Positions 40,681-52,807 are shown, counted from the stretch's first letter. The stretch: DNA of 64,000 nucleotides from Erpobdella octoculata (GCA_963978895.1 OZ022238.1:32909593-32973592); one strand, 5' to 3'. Numbers and translations: made by a program. The notes: generated from the sequence alone by a model not told the origin.

Positions 40681-41384
40681 AGCGAAAATCCCGGTGTAAA
40701 CACGCATAGAAGCGCAAACACAAATATCAAAAAAATGTTCAATGCTTTGGATCGAACCAGGTTTAAGCAGATTAAAAACACTGAATTTCATGCGTACCTT
40801 CGTAAGACAGTTTCAACATCTAGCGATGTTTTTTTTTTTTTTTTTTTTTTTTATAATAGTTTATAGTCCTTTACACCAGGTGTTTTAAGACTGAAATGGC
40901 TGTATGTAGGAAGCACCTAAGTACTTCCTGTCGTGGATCATAATTTGTTCTTTTTAACTTTTCCCTCCTCCTTTCTCCAGGCTTGGGACTGGCTTGCAAA
41001 TGCGATGTTTTATTTTAAACTTTAAATCCAGCATTATGTTTGATGCAATCGGATAAAACTCTTGCATAATAAGCCTAAGAAAAACGTTTTTGATCTTTAC
41101 CTACTGACAGTGTACAACTTTTATTAAAACTTTTATTACATGCAATCGGATAACCTCTTGCATAAAAGCTTAGGAAAAACGATTTGGATATTTGGAACTG
41201 ATAGTGTACAATAGCGTAATAACTTTAATTACACGCCTGCGCGAACTAATTTTATCAATTGCTGACTGCTGACCACCGCGGCCTCTGCGTTATGGAAATT
41301 ATGTATGTAGATTACCACCGTGCTTATGAGGAGGTAAAAGAAGCACATCGTAAGAATTATCAATATTATCTTGCTCACTTTCTA
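40681..41384. other. Unassigned stretch with short repeats
   Basis: It contains a T-run (about 40831-40851), a pyrimidine-rich phrase with CCAGGCTTGGGACTGGC (about 40975) similar to 13960-14000, and an imperfect tandem pair (about 41040-41125 and 41140-41215) sharing TGCAATCGGATAA and GTGTACAA. No gene was recognised. Confidence 0.45.
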
Positions 41385-41531
41385 TCAAATCTGAGATACT
41401 TTCTCAATATTTCGAAACAACGTTTTTTGTTTACTGCAACACGTATTAAGAAAAGTATTAACATTTAAAACCTTCTTTATTTCAGAATTACGGGCCTGAA
41501 AAAGTATCTATAAAACTCATAGCGGCTAAAT

Positions 41532-41532
<1 letters not shown>
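41385..41532. mobile_element. PLE fold-back fragment
   Basis: 41385-41497 matches 63079-63180 in orientation (a minus-strand PLE N-terminal and ribozyme region). 41503-41532 is then plus strand, [12 protein letters not shown], the sense version of the same protein, ending in (TA)n. The joint lies in the ribozyme, of which only CAGA and ACGGG remain. It is the inverted-arm layout reduced to its smallest form. Confidence 0.78.
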
Positions 41533-41593
<61 letters not shown>

Positions 41594-41604
41594 ATATATA
41601 TATA
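41532..41604. repeat. (TA)n tract
   Basis: About 70 bp of TA with TACATA interruptions, between PLE codons AKW and a SINE. Confidence 0.93.
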
Positions 41605-41607
41605 TGT

Positions 41608-41776
41608 AAGGAGTTCCGAGCCTATCATAGTCGTAGTCTAATGTTAAGTAGCTCCGAAAGACTGAGACTTCTAGCCATCATTTTTTGGTGATGGTCGGTT
41701 TCTCAGTTGGTAAGAGCGCTTGCATTTAGGCGAGGCGGTGTTGCCGTAGACACGTGGGTTCGATTCCTAGTAGAGT

Positions 41777-41778
<2 letters not shown>
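41608..41778 (+). mobile_element. tRNA-related SINE, truncated
   Basis: It matches the SINE at 53518-53778 from AAGGAGTT onward. The tRNA-like part (about 41690-41775) has a degraded box A (TTTCTCAGTTGG) and an intact box B (GGTTCGATTCC). It is flanked by (TA)n on both sides. Confidence 0.8.

Positions 41779-41830
<52 letters not shown>
41778..41830. repeat. (TA)n tract
   Basis: About 50 bp of TA after the SINE. The sequence AGACTCTACT at 41831 repeats the end of the SINE in inverse orientation. Confidence 0.93.
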
Positions 41831-41832
<2 letters not shown>

Positions 41833-41865
41833 ACTCTACTATATATATATACATATACATACATA

Positions 41866-42433
41866 TGTGACGGGATTCTGCTGGGGTATTGATGCCTGAC
41901 GACGAAACAACTGATTCGAGACTAACAAAGCTCAAAAGTTTATTAATACAACACAAACGACACTAATCGAACAGAGCTTCACCTCTCAAAATCGCACGAA
42001 GAAGAGAACTAAAATTCTAAACGCAAAATTTCCTTATATAGCCTAGCATCCGTGTCAATTTCATTCCACAAAAACCACTAATCCGAATGCAGCCTTAATT
42101 CCACGTGACCGTTTGACTAACCCCACGTGACCGTTTGACTAGCCCCACGTGACCGTTTGACACAAAAGTTTACAAAGCCAATATACATCAAAATCACCGC
42201 AACGAAGTAATAATATTAAACTAAACTCCTTTTCCAAACAGATAATTCGTTTTATAATTTGATATACTAAAAAGTTTTACATTAGCAACGATACAATAAG
42301 CTAGAAACGACACTTAGTCAAAAGGAGTTATGATAATTACTTAAAGAGCCAATCACAACGCAGAACGAAAGCGCTTACGTCAGCACTCAACAAATTTACA
42401 AGAAAGTGTACTTAAAATAAGTTACATTTCACG
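41866..42433 (-). repeat. Solo LTR, 3' part
   Basis: On the minus strand this ends CAGAATCCCGTCACA at 41866 and has AATAAACTTTTGAGC about 70 bp before the end, as in an LTR R region. It holds three tandem copies of a unit of about 22 bp containing CCACGTGACCGTTTGAC (42098-42165). The other part of the LTR lies at 47824-48097, past a LINE insertion. Confidence 0.68.
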
Positions 42434-42462
42434 ACACTTTTATCGGGACGGTTTTCAGCACG

Positions 42463-43656
42463 ATGAACACTGGTATTATCACTTTTGTGAACGACGAAGT
42501 TAGAGAGGCGGGACCCAGTGGAGTATTTTTAAATACTACTGGGTCTGAGACTGTAGAAGAGAAGGAGTCCCAGGATGAGTCAGGCTTCCAACCAGGAGGG
42601 AAGAGACCCAACAAGGGACAGACGAAGAGGAAGCCAAGTGGATCTGACGTGCTACCAAGTCCGGCAGCAAAGAGAAGAAACGAGGCTTCTTCACCTGCTA
42701 CTGCTGGAATCTCCGAGGAAAAGGAGAAAGTCGAGCTTCGGTTCATCGAAGCTCAGAGGTTAGTGGATCCTTTTCGGGTTCAATCGTTTTTTGATACGCT
42801 ATTTGCACGTAAGGTTAGCATAACAGCAAATAAGCAACGCCTGATCGTTGACGTAATCTCGACCGCTGAAAGAGAGACGTTTTTCGGTCTCTCTAAAGTT
42901 GCTGATTACCGAGTAAAGGCCGTTAAAAAGATAACGACAATGACCAAAGTTGTCATAGTGGGAGTATCTCCGACCCTTGATATGGAGACCCTCCAACGAG
43001 AAACGATGTGCCTATCGGCACAGCGTATCTCTAAAAGGGTCGACGGAGTTATCGCCCCGACAACGGCGGTAGTCCTTACCTTCCCGTATGGGAAAGCTCC
43101 GGAGCGAGTGAAGTTAGCATATCACTCGTTCCGAACTAGGCCTTATATTTCCCAGCCTATGCGCTGCTTTCGCTGCCAGGCATACGGACACCGTGCCCAG
43201 GACTGCAGAAATGCAGTCAAGTGTTCGATCTGTGCGAAAGAACACAACTGGAACGCCTGTCCGGAGAAGGAGAAGGAGCGCAAGGATCTAACCCGTACCT
43301 GCGCCAGTTGCGGCAAATCAAATCACAATACAGGTGATAAAAAGTGCCCCAAGTTTGTTTTTTCAGCTGCCGTAAACAAGACGGTCGCGGAAAAAGCAGT
43401 CACGTACGCTGCTGCGGTGAAGATGGTAGCGAAGGAAAAGAAAGCTTCCAACTCCCCGAACCCAGCTGCGAAAAGACCGGAGGCGACGCCTTCTGTGGGA
43501 AAGCCAACACCGACTCTTACATCCAACCCCGCAAAGAGGAGGACCAAGGAAGCAAAGTCGGTCATGAGCAAGGCTACCGGTGACGTGACAGATGTCCCAT
43601 CAACGGAAGGAAAGGCTATGCCTACCCCAACCGAAAAATCAAATTTATTGTTTTAA
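42463..43656 (+). CDS. LINE ORF1, CCHC gag-like
   Basis: 397 residues. The N-terminal third is basic and low complexity (QPGGKRPNKGQTKRKPSG). A middle domain with GVSPTLDMETLQRETMCLS resembles the RRM-like part of I/Jockey ORF1 proteins. Three CCHC zinc knuckles follow (CFRCQAYGHRAQDC, CSICAKEHNWNACP, CASCGKSNHNTGDKKCP), and then a Lys/Pro/Ala-rich tail. The family binds element RNA. No break was seen. Confidence 0.88.
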   Translation: MNTGIITFVNDEVREAGPSGVFLNTTGSETVEEKESQDESGFQPGGKRPNKGQTKRKPSGSDVLPSPAAKRRNEASSPATAGISEEKEKVELRFIEAQRLVDPFRVQSFFDTLFARKVSITANKQRLIVDVISTAERETFFGLSKVADYRVKAVKKITTMTKVVIVGVSPTLDMETLQRETMCLSAQRISKRVDGVIAPTTAVVLTFPYGKAPERVKLAYHSFRTRPYISQPMRCFRCQAYGHRAQDCRNAVKCSICAKEHNWNACPEKEKERKDLTRTCASCGKSNHNTGDKKCPKFVFSAAVNKTVAEKAVTYAAAVKMVAKEKKASNSPNPAAKRPEATPSVGKPTPTLTSNPAKRRTKEAKSVMSKATGDVTDVPSTEGKAMPTPTEKSNLLF

Positions 43657-43858
43657 TTAACTGTATTGTTAAGTTTACGATAGAATTGATTAATCAGTGT
43701 GGGGGTGACATGGCAAGCTGCATTAGTGCACTGCAAGTTGCTCCTGAGCTTTTGCTGGAAAGATACTCAGAGGCACTCTCTGAGACCTTTCCAGTTAAGG
43801 TTTAACTAGTTCAACTAGTCGTTTCAGGTTCACACTCAACAGTTTTTCCAAACCGACA

Positions 43859-46800
43859 ATGGGAGACAACCTACTGATTCTACAGTGGAACTGCCAAAGT
43901 CTGAGAGGAAAGCTGGATGAACTCAAAGCCTACCTCGCGGAGACCACCGAACTTCCAGACCTACTCGTCCTACAAGAAACTTGGCTGACGGACAAAGTAA
44001 GATTAAATTTCCCAGGCTATAACATCGCTCGACTAGATCGTGTATCTACGCCGGGTGGGGGAGCAGCGACGCTCATCCGGTGTGGTATCTCGTATGTTAG
44101 CGATATCATCAGTCATTCGCCAGAATCATTGAGGGTAACTATCCAAACAAGGAAAGGTGCCTTCATAAACATCATCAACGTTTACAGTCAACCTTCAGTT
44201 ACATACGATACACTACGCGACTCATTATACAAATCATTCGATCACCCAAACTCAATCATTCTGGGAGATTTTAATGCTTACTCGGTAGTATTTGGTGCAA
44301 AGCGTTCCGATAAGAAGGGACAACTTATCGAGGAACTGATGGATCGATATGGCTTAGTTGGTCTAAATCATGGAGTTGGCACCCACATGACTCCACGTGG
44401 ACAGACAACGCCCATTGATCTATCTATGTGTTCATCTGGTTTGTCCAAAAGAGCTTCGTGGTCGATCCTAGGGGAGTCCTTTGGGAGTGATCATTTTCCG
44501 ATTGTTATCAAGTTCGACGGTAGAGCTAATCGGGAAAGAGTCACTAGAGAGTCGTGGAATCTGGAAAAAGCAAACTGGGACGAGTACAGGCGTGTCACCA
44601 AAACTGCGCTGGAAAAACTCCCACCATTTGCTAGGTGCCAGGATGCCTGGAAGGCAATGTCGGAAGCGCTACATGAGGCAGCTTCCATATCTATCCCGCT
44701 GAAACGGCGTGGGAGAGAAGGCTTGCAACCTGTACCGTGGTGGAATGAAGCGATCGCTGCGGTCATAAAGGCTCAAAATCGTGCGTGCAACGCCCTTAAA
44801 CGTGGGTATTCGCAAGAAAAACTCGAGGCCTACAGACAGTTGAAAAAAGAGGCACAGGCCGCAGTGAGAAATGCTAAAATAAACCACTGGCGTAGGTTCT
44901 GCTCCAGTCTGAACTCACACTCCAAGCTGGGAGATATGTGGAAGGCAGTTAAAAGTATTAACGGTACTCAGTCTGGATTCAGCGTTCCGGCGTTGAAAAA
45001 TGGCAGAGAAACCATTTTTACCGATAAAGGCAAAGCCGATATGATTGCTCAGACAATCAGCTGGAATGCTTCCGACGCAAATCTGTTGCCCCAGTTTGTA
45101 GACCTTAATGCCGCGGATAAAGAGAGAATCCATTATGCTCTCCAGGCTAGTGTGCTGGAAAATGATGACGTGCATGGTTTGAATGCCGACATCACACGGA
45201 AAAAGTTGGAGGAGGCCTTGCTTAAGTGCTCAAAAGGCAAAAGCCCGGGGCCAGAAGGTATTTGCTATGAAATGTTGAAGGAAATCGGCAGTAGTGGGTT
45301 GAATAAACTACTGGAGTTTATCAACCTTTCGTGGGCGAGAGGAGAGGTACCAGACATGTGGAGAGAATCTACGGTCGTTCCTCTACTCCAGCCCGGGAAA
45401 GATCCGTCGGATCCAAACTCCTACCGACCAATTTCTTTAACATCGGCTCTGTGCAAATTGGCAGAACGAATCATAGCAAATCGCCTAAGGCACTACCTAG
45501 AGGTATCCAACCTGATTAACCGTGAGCAATCCGGGTTTCGAAAAGGACGAGGATGCACAGACCACATCCTGAGACTCCAGAACGACGTGAAGCAATCGAT
45601 GTGGAAAGGAGGTTTCTGAGCGATCGAGTAGCCAGGGTGAGAGTTGGTATCACGCTGTCTGACACTGTTCAGATAGCAAATGGCACTCCCCAGGGCTCGG
45701 TTCTTAGTCCACTCCTGTTTCTATTAATGCTACATGACCTACCAAGCAGAGAGGTCCATAGGCTACGAACGTCTGTTTTTGCTGATGATGTTGCGGTGTG
45801 GGTTACTGGTTAAAATTCCCACGATATGCAGCATCACCTTCAAGAACGGATGAACCAGGTTCAAAACTTCTTTGCAAAGTGGGGATTCAAGCTATCAGCA
45901 AAAAAATCTGTAGCGGTCTGTTTCACCCACTCTCGAAAGTTCCGTCAGAACTCTCCGAAAAACCATATAGGTGGCTACGCCCTGGATTGGAGCACATCAG
46001 TTCGTTTTCTCGGAGTAATATTCGACAGTAAACTGAACTGGGGTCGTCACATTGACTCAATAGTCAAAAGGTGCAAACAACGATTGAACGTGATGGGGCT
46101 ATTAACTAGTCTCACGTGGGGCTGCAATAAGCAGACCCTAATGCTCTACTACCGATGCTCGATTCGGTCGGTAATAGAGTACGGTTGCGAAGCATTTGAT
46201 AGTGCCTCGTCTACCTGCAAAGGTAGACTTGACAGGCTACAGCACGCTGCCCTAAGAACGGCGTGCGGGTCAATGACCTGCACAGGGCTGGCCGCTCTAC
46301 AGGTCGAGTGTGGTGATCCACCCTTAGACCTGAGGCGCAAAATGCTGATAGCCAATTTCGCAACCAAAACAAAAATCATCCCAAACCACCCGGCGCGGGA
46401 GATTTTTGAGCCAGTCGGGAAACAGCAGACACGGAAATGGAAACAATTTTTCCATCGATACTGCTTCAGGAGAAAGCAAAAAGTTTCCAAAGCACCGATG
46501 GCAAAACGGGTGTCGGTACTAAACGAAATGGTTGCAAGAATAAAACCAAAGGAGCTGGCAACTCCTGCGATGCCACCGTGGAAATACAACCCTCCTCATT
46601 TTGACGAAGGGCTTGTAGGGTTAACCAAAGAAGACCCAACGCTCTTACCAAGAGCGCTGGAACTTCTGGATACATACCGGGATCACACCCGGATGTACAC
46701 CGATGCCTCCAAGATTGGAAGCAGAGTCGCAGTTGGTGGGTTTGTCCCGAGATCTAGCTGTCGGTTCAGCCTTAGAGTGACGGACGATGTCTCGATCTTT

Positions 46801-47535
46801 ACAGCCGAATTGACAGCGATCAAAAAAGGAATCGAGTGGATGGCCAGACCTGACGGTCCAGTCAAGTTGGCGCTGTTCACTGACTCGTACAGTTCTGTAC
46901 TTGCTCTTAAAAACAGCGCTAACGCTAACAAATCCCCATTAGTTGCTTCAACCTTAGCGTAATCGACTCGATTATGCGTGAAGGTAGAGAAGTAACAGTG
47001 ATCTGGGTTCCCAGTCACGTGGGCATTACTGGTAACGAAGCTGCTGATCGACTTGCTAAATAAAAGTGCGATCAAGCATGCAGAAGTCGAACTTGTGATC
47101 GAGAGAGAACTAGTAGACTTCAAGAGGGCCATCAGGAAAGAGATAATGCGTGAGTGGCAAATAAGATGGGATGAGGAATCCCATAGCCGCCATTACTGGT
47201 CTATTGAGTCGAAAGTCTCTCAAAAAATCAAGTTCGCCACAACGCCCCGGTGCAAGGAAGTTGCCATAACCAGACTCCGTCTAGGTAAATGTCGACTGAA
47301 CCATTACTTAAAAATTTTGGACTTGCATGATACGGGTTTGTGCGAAACTTGCAGGAGTCCGGAAACTGTTGAACACTGGGTGCTCAACTGCGGGGCAACA
47401 GGTCATCTTAGAGCCAAGATGAAAAGAATCTGCAGACGGTTCAAGCAAGAACCCACCCTGCCAGTCGTCTTAAAGTCTCCACGATGCCAGGACGTCATCT
47501 ACTCCTGGATCAAAGATCACAACATCGCGCTGTGA
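43859..47535 (+). pseudogene. LINE ORF2: EEP-RT-RNase H, broken
   Basis: The endonuclease (43859-44520) has LQWNCQSLRGKLDELKAYL, LQETWLTD, GGGAATLIR, LGDFNAYS and FGSDHFPIVI. The RT starts KSPGPEGICYEMLK and YRPISLTSALCKLAE, but the frame ends at 45619. The next part (45625-45813) begins after motif A with GTPQGSVLSPLLFL and FADDVAVW. The frame 45826-46962 holds the thumb region and RNase H (RMYTDASKIGSRVAVGGF, FTAELTAIKKG, LFTDSYSSVLAL). VIWVPSHVGITGNEAADRLA is in a shifted frame (about 46990-47060). A C-terminal CETCRSPETVEHWVLNC knuckle lies in 47053-47535. Confidence 0.87.
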
Positions 47536-47823
47536 TCAACGACCGGCCATCCAGCTTAATCCGGGATTGAGGATGACAGCAGGACGGCAATCCAGGAACG
47601 GTTATAGTAGGAAGTGGAAAAAGGAAGAAAAAGAATATTCTAGATTCATATTCTACTGAATTTTTCCTCTTCCTAAAGTGTTATTATTTAGCAATTTTCT
47701 GGATTTTCTTATTTCCTTTCTTTTTTCCTATTTTTTTTCCTCCCCACCCCTACCCTGCCCTCCCATTCCCCATGTCTAAAAATACTATGTATAAGGACAT
47801 TAAACTATCATAAAAAAAAAAAA

Positions 47824-48097
47824 TCACGCTACAACTTATTTAATACTCATCCGTAATCGATAAAATTAGGTACCATTAAACGACTACACAATATCTATAC
47901 AACGTACTAAAATTTATTATCGAAAACTTAATAGGAAGACGCTAGAATCCGAAGCACACCAAAATCGAACAAGTTAGATTAATAAGCGAACCGACGCTAC
48001 CTCTCTAGTCGGCGTTTTTCATCGCGCTCTCCGCCTAGTCCGCGCAATAAAGTTATTCATTAGAAAATTACATTCGACGATGGAGACAACTGTGACA
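47824..48097 (-). repeat. Solo LTR, 5' part
   Basis: On the minus strand this begins TGTCACAGTTGTCTCC at 48097. Together with 41866-42433 it gives an LTR of about 840 bp with TG...CA ends. No direct target duplication is visible: the flanks are ACATA and ACTTA. Confidence 0.62.
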
Positions 48098-48098
48098 A

Positions 48099-48202
<104 letters not shown>

Positions 48203-48694
48203 TACCGTTTCGCTGGTTGCTTCGGGGTTTTAGAAGTCGATTTCTAGTAAGTTTACATATCTTCCAAAACCGTTTTTCATTCTATATCAAACATCCAACA
48301 ATATATAACGCAGTTTCACATTTACAATAGTATTTCCTTATTTTTTATACACCATGTACCTCGGTTTAATTTTGCTTCACACCATTTCACCTCCGCTTGG
48401 TATTATCACAACTATATCCGTTCGCATTACATTCATCGCCTAATCGTCTGGTTTTAAGTAAACACGTTTTACCATTATTTTAATTTCAGTTCGTTCGTTT
48501 TTTAATATTCGCTTTATTTTCTATTCAATAGCTCTGATGATGGCTTTCGAGCCGAAACTGTGCAGTAAGCCCGTTATGAAAATCAATAAAGAATTTTTTC
48601 AAAAAACAAAGTCGTTGTTCGCAGATTGGAGTCTTACGTTAAGAAAATAATAAACAAAAAACGAGCAGTTATTTTCAATAGAGCATGTATGAAA

Positions 48695-48697
<3 letters not shown>
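48203..48697 (+). mobile_element. Solo PLE terminal repeat, truncated
   Basis: UTR text matching 25575-25890 (CCGTTTCGCTGGTTGCTTCG and onward) leads to an intact hammerhead box and the N-terminal codons of the 24600-26051 family, ending FNRACMKE at (TA)n. A single-base loss near 48597 shifts the frame relative to that copy. The C-terminal codons are absent. Confidence 0.87.
48530..48572 (+). ncRNA. Hammerhead ribozyme motif
   Basis: Core CUGAUGA, one extra U, stem II GGCU/AGCC with a UUCG loop, GAAAC, stem III CUGUGCAG, triplet GUA. Stem I has only three pairs (GCU/AGC); the sister copy at 25883 has five pairs but a damaged core. Confidence 0.72.
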
Positions 48698-48793
<96 letters not shown>

Positions 48794-48806
48794 TTATATA
48801 TATATA

Positions 48807-48860
<54 letters not shown>
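48697..48860. repeat. (TA)n tract
   Basis: About 164 bp of TA with two TTTATA breaks, directly after the PLE codons ACMKE. Confidence 0.96.
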
Positions 48861-48868
<8 letters not shown>

Positions 48869-48895
48869 CATACATACAAACATATATGTATACAT

Positions 48896-49358
48896 ACTAG
48901 CGGGGGTACCCGGTGTTGCCCGGGGTTTTTAAAGGTTTTTCTAATGTTTGTCTCTCTAGCTCCCATTTCCTTCTCCGCTTTCCCGTTCCCGGTCGCTTTC
49001 CCGCTCCCAGTTGCTTTCCCGCTGCCGGTAGCTTTCCCGTTCTTGGTCGCTTTCCCTTTCGATCGGGAACGGGAATGAGAAAGCAAGCATGAGCGAGAAC
49101 GGGAGAGCAAGCGTTAGCGGGAACGGGAAAGCGACCGGGAAAGAAAAGGTGACCGGGAACGGGAAAGCGACCGGGAAAGAAAAGGCGACCGGGAACGGGA
49201 GAGCAAACAGGAGCGAAAAAACGAACGGAAGCTGGAAAGCGGCCGGGACCGGAAAAGCGACCAAGAACGGGAAAGCAAACGGGAACGGGAAAGCAGGCGG
49301 GAAAGGAAACCTGAGCGAGAGAGACAAACATTAGAAAAACCTCTAAAAACCCCGGGCA
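48896..49358 (-). mobile_element. Helitron-end palindrome with minisatellite
   Basis: It starts with ACTAGCGGGGGTACCCGG, the reverse complement of a Helitron 3' end. It then carries a minisatellite based on GGTCGCTTTCCCG. The strand switches near 49070, and the complementary units (GGGAACGGGAAAGCGACC) run to a second, truncated end CCCCGGGCA at 49358. All Arg/Ser/Glu-rich frames here are readings of the repeat. It has the same design as 61577-62490. Confidence 0.78.
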
Positions 49359-49371
49359 TATATACGAGTCT

Positions 49372-49751
<380 letters not shown>

Positions 49752-49850
49752 TTAGCGGGGGCACCCGGCGTTGCCGTGGTTTTTCTAATGTTTGTCTCTC
49801 TCGCTCCCGTTTCCTTCTCCGCTTTTCCGTTCCCGTCGCGTTCCCGGTTA
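49752..49850 (-). mobile_element. Helitron 3' end, minus orientation
   Basis: ATTAGCGGGGGCACCCGG at the edge is a slightly changed copy of the ends at 48896 and 61577. It is followed by TTTTTCTAATGTTTGTCTCTC as in those copies. Only one or two minisatellite units remain before the repeat region that follows. Confidence 0.72.
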
Positions 49851-51607
49851 TTAGACGCGAAAGTTTAACGCTATGCGGATACATATAATGCATCGTACGT
49901 CATCGCTGAATATAAACAAGTTGAAAATAAATAAATCACCGAAGTAGTAGTCGGCGGGTTTTCCCCAATTTTAAAAAAGTTATAAATTATTATTAACGAA
50001 AATTTACTATTTTGCAATTATTATTCCTTTTATTTTAATTATTATTATTAACGAAGATTAACTATTTTGCTAATATTATTCCGATTATTGGAAATTTCGA
50101 CGCTTTGCGGATACATTTAATGAAATTATTGTTAACGACATTTTACTATTTTGCAATTATTATTCCTCTTATTTTAATTATTAATAGTATTATTAATAAC
50201 GAAAATTAACTAATTTGCTAATATTATTCCTATTAATGGAAAGTTCGATGCTTTGTGGATATATTTAAGGAAATTATTATTAACGGCATTGTTTATTTTA
50301 ATACATTATATATTATATATTAATATATTAAATAAAAAGTTATTAGCCGCGAAAGTTTAACGCTTTGCGATTATAATTTGAGCATATGTCATAACTCATT
50401 ATAAACAAGTTGAAAATAAATAAATCAACGAAGTAGTACATCGGCGGGTTTTCCCAATATCAGCCATTGAAGATTGGGTTTTTTGTAAGCGTTTTTTTTT
50501 CATTATCAGCCATTAAAAGTTGGGTTGTTTCTTAGGCTTTTTTTCACTATCACCTAAATCATGTTGTTCATTTCGTAGGCGGTTTTTTCACTATCACCCA
50601 ATTAACATGGGTTTTTTCGTAGGCTGTTTTTTCCAAATCGCACATTAAAGGTTTTTTTACGTAGGCATTTTTTCCTAAATCTTCCAATCTAATAGAAGAC
50701 CATTCCATAACGTGTCCAAGTGAAAAATCATCTGCTACTAACTATTTTAGTCACACGCTTCTCTTGCGAAGCGTACGTAAAGTTATCACTATATTATCGC
50801 ATTGGTGTTGTTTTTGTGCTTAGAGTGCGGTTTGAGTGCGACTAATATGTAAAAACTCACACGCTTCGCGCGCGAAGCGTGCGTCAAGTGCTGGTCCCTA
50901 ACATAAAAGCGCAATGATGTATGTATTATGTATTATGTCACCCGATTAGCATCTGCAGGTCTGAAAAAACTCACGTTGATAGATTATGAGACGCTGAACA
51001 AGGTTTGTAGGGCACTTTTTTGTTAAAATGTTTAAATAAAACGTTATTAGCCGCGAAAGTTTAACGATTTGCGGATATATATAATGCATCGTACGTCATC
51101 GCTGAATATAAACAAGTTGAAAATAAATAAATCACCGAAGTAGTAGTCGGCGGGTTTTTCCCAATTTTGAACAAGTTGTAAATTATTATTAACGACAATT
51201 TACTATTTTGCAATTATTATTCATCTTATTTTAATTATTATTATTAACGAAGAATAACTATTTTGCTAATATTATTCCGATTATTGAAAAGTTCGACGCT
51301 TTGCGGATATATTTAATGAAATTATTATTAACGAAGATTAACTATTTTGCTAATATTATTCCTATTATTGGAAAGTTCGACGCTTTGCGGATATATTTAT
51401 TAAAAATATTATTAACGACATTTTTCTATTTTTTAATTATTATTCCTCTTATCTTAATTATTAATAATATTATTATTTAGGAATATTAACTAATTTGCTA
51501 ATAATAATCCTAATATTGAAAAGTTCGACGCTTTGCGAATATATTTTGAGCATACGTCATAACTCAATATAAACAAGTTGAAAATAAATAAATCACCGAA
51601 GTAGTAC
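49850..51607. repeat. AT-rich repeat block, likely Helitron body
   Basis: A unit with GCGAAAGTTTAACG, then ACAAGTTGAAAATAAATAAA and ATCACCGAAGTAGTA recurs at about 49852-49960, 50345-50450, 51045-51150 and 51530-51607. Between the copies are degenerate blocks of TTATTATTAACGA and CGACGCTTTGCGG, a fourfold degenerate unit of about 60 bp with GGGTTTTTTCGTAGGC (50460-50700), and palindromes. The palindrome at 50861-50882 is perfect over 22 bp. I infer a non-autonomous Helitron interior; no gene was seen. Confidence 0.55.
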
Positions 51608-52640
51608 AGTGCAGCAATTATTGTAAAGGAATCATTGGTACATCCACGTCAGATGACTGGAAGAACCAGACCATGTGTTTTGATCGAAGGCACAGTACTT
51701 GTTCCTCCAACAGCAACACTTAAAATTGAAACAGACGGTTCAGAGAAATCACAGAAGCGATATGTATGAAGAATCTGTTTTGTGATCTGGTGCTGGGAAA
51801 TGTCAATGGGGTAGGAGGTTCACATGCGATAGCTGCGGGGAAAACATTTACCTGCAGCCACAGAAACCATCTCCTTACTACTACAACCTAAAGAAAATAG
51901 ATCAAGCAAATTATACGAGAACGTCTGCTGAATCGGTTTCATTTTAAAGTAAGAAAAAGAACGCGTGTGGCACTTCAAAATTGGGAAATGAAGTTGAGGT
52001 AAAAGTTCAAGCTTTGAATTTGCCAAAAAAAAGACCAAAGCTCCGTTTTTTGTCTAAAAGCAAGTTGGAAAGAGCAATCGAGCAGAGTAGATTGAAATCA
52101 TCAATTTTCGGAGAAGTTTGCTTACCAGAAATCAAGAGAATGGAAGAGACTTAAAAAAATACAGGCTATCAAGCTAACCAAAATTTATGAGCAGTCTTAA
52201 AACACCGAGTGTTGTCTTCGGAAGAGGGGGGAAGTAGAAGATGTAGATGTCACATCCTACGTATATTTATGTAAATAGCTTATCTTATTGTTTTTATTAT
52301 GTTAATTAGTGTATTATGTATGTGCGTCGCTTGTATATGTATCCTGATTGGTCTGTGTATATATACGTGTATCCTGATTGGCCTTTGTATATATACCTCT
52401 ACGTCTTAGTGAGTTTTAGAGAATAGACTCTGTAGTTAGACAAGTTGACAAAAGTTATCTAATAGAATCAAAAGATTTGTCAGAATCAAAAGATTTCTGA
52501 AACGTTAGATATTGTTAGATTGAGTCAGTGCAAAAAAAGTACTAAACCGGAATTATAATTCGAGAAATATTGTCCTATAAATAACTTCAAGCTTTCACAT
52601 TACGAATCGCTAGCAAGCTAAATCGGCAACGTTTACTTCA
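51608..52640 (+). mobile_element. Gypsy relic with 3' LTR
   Basis: The protease end (IIVKESLVHPRQMTGRTRPC) and following text match the element at 56161-56724 but with stops. A purine tract GGAAGAGGGGGGAAG (about 52215-52230) precedes an LTR start near 52235 (TGTAGATGTCACATCC). The LTR runs to about 52640 and shares its end region with 54780-54965. RT and integrase are deleted, as in the neighbouring copy. Confidence 0.8.
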
Positions 52641-52807
52641 TTAGATTTTTTATGTCAGCTAAATGCTCATTGAAACAGTAAAAATACAAGTGCCAATTTT
52701 TTTTACAAGGATTGTTGCTCCTGAAGCCAGTCTCAACAAATCTTGGTTAGTTAAAAAAATAGTTGGAAAAAACCACGCATTAATTGTTTAAAATTTGCAA
52801 AAATTAC
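52641..52807 (-). other. Intron start of the channel gene
   Basis: Intron between the exon donor at 52807 and the Gypsy LTR. Nothing else was seen. Confidence 0.6.

Larger units (their letters stand above)
42434..47823 (+). mobile_element. I-type LINE with RNase H
   Basis: A long non-LTR element with two frames, an RNase H domain and an A-run at 47812-47823. It is flanked by TCACG at 42429-42433 and 47824-47828, a probable target duplication in the middle of an LTR. ORF1 is intact. ORF2 is broken by a deletion over RT motif A and by two frameshifts in RNase H. The GC content is higher than in the surrounding intron. Confidence 0.85.

Noticed and set aside
44481..47132. Minus-strand and alternate frames across the I-type LINE (for example 46149-46589 and 46683-47132)
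   Set aside because: They mirror the coding frames of ORF2 and have no motifs of their own.
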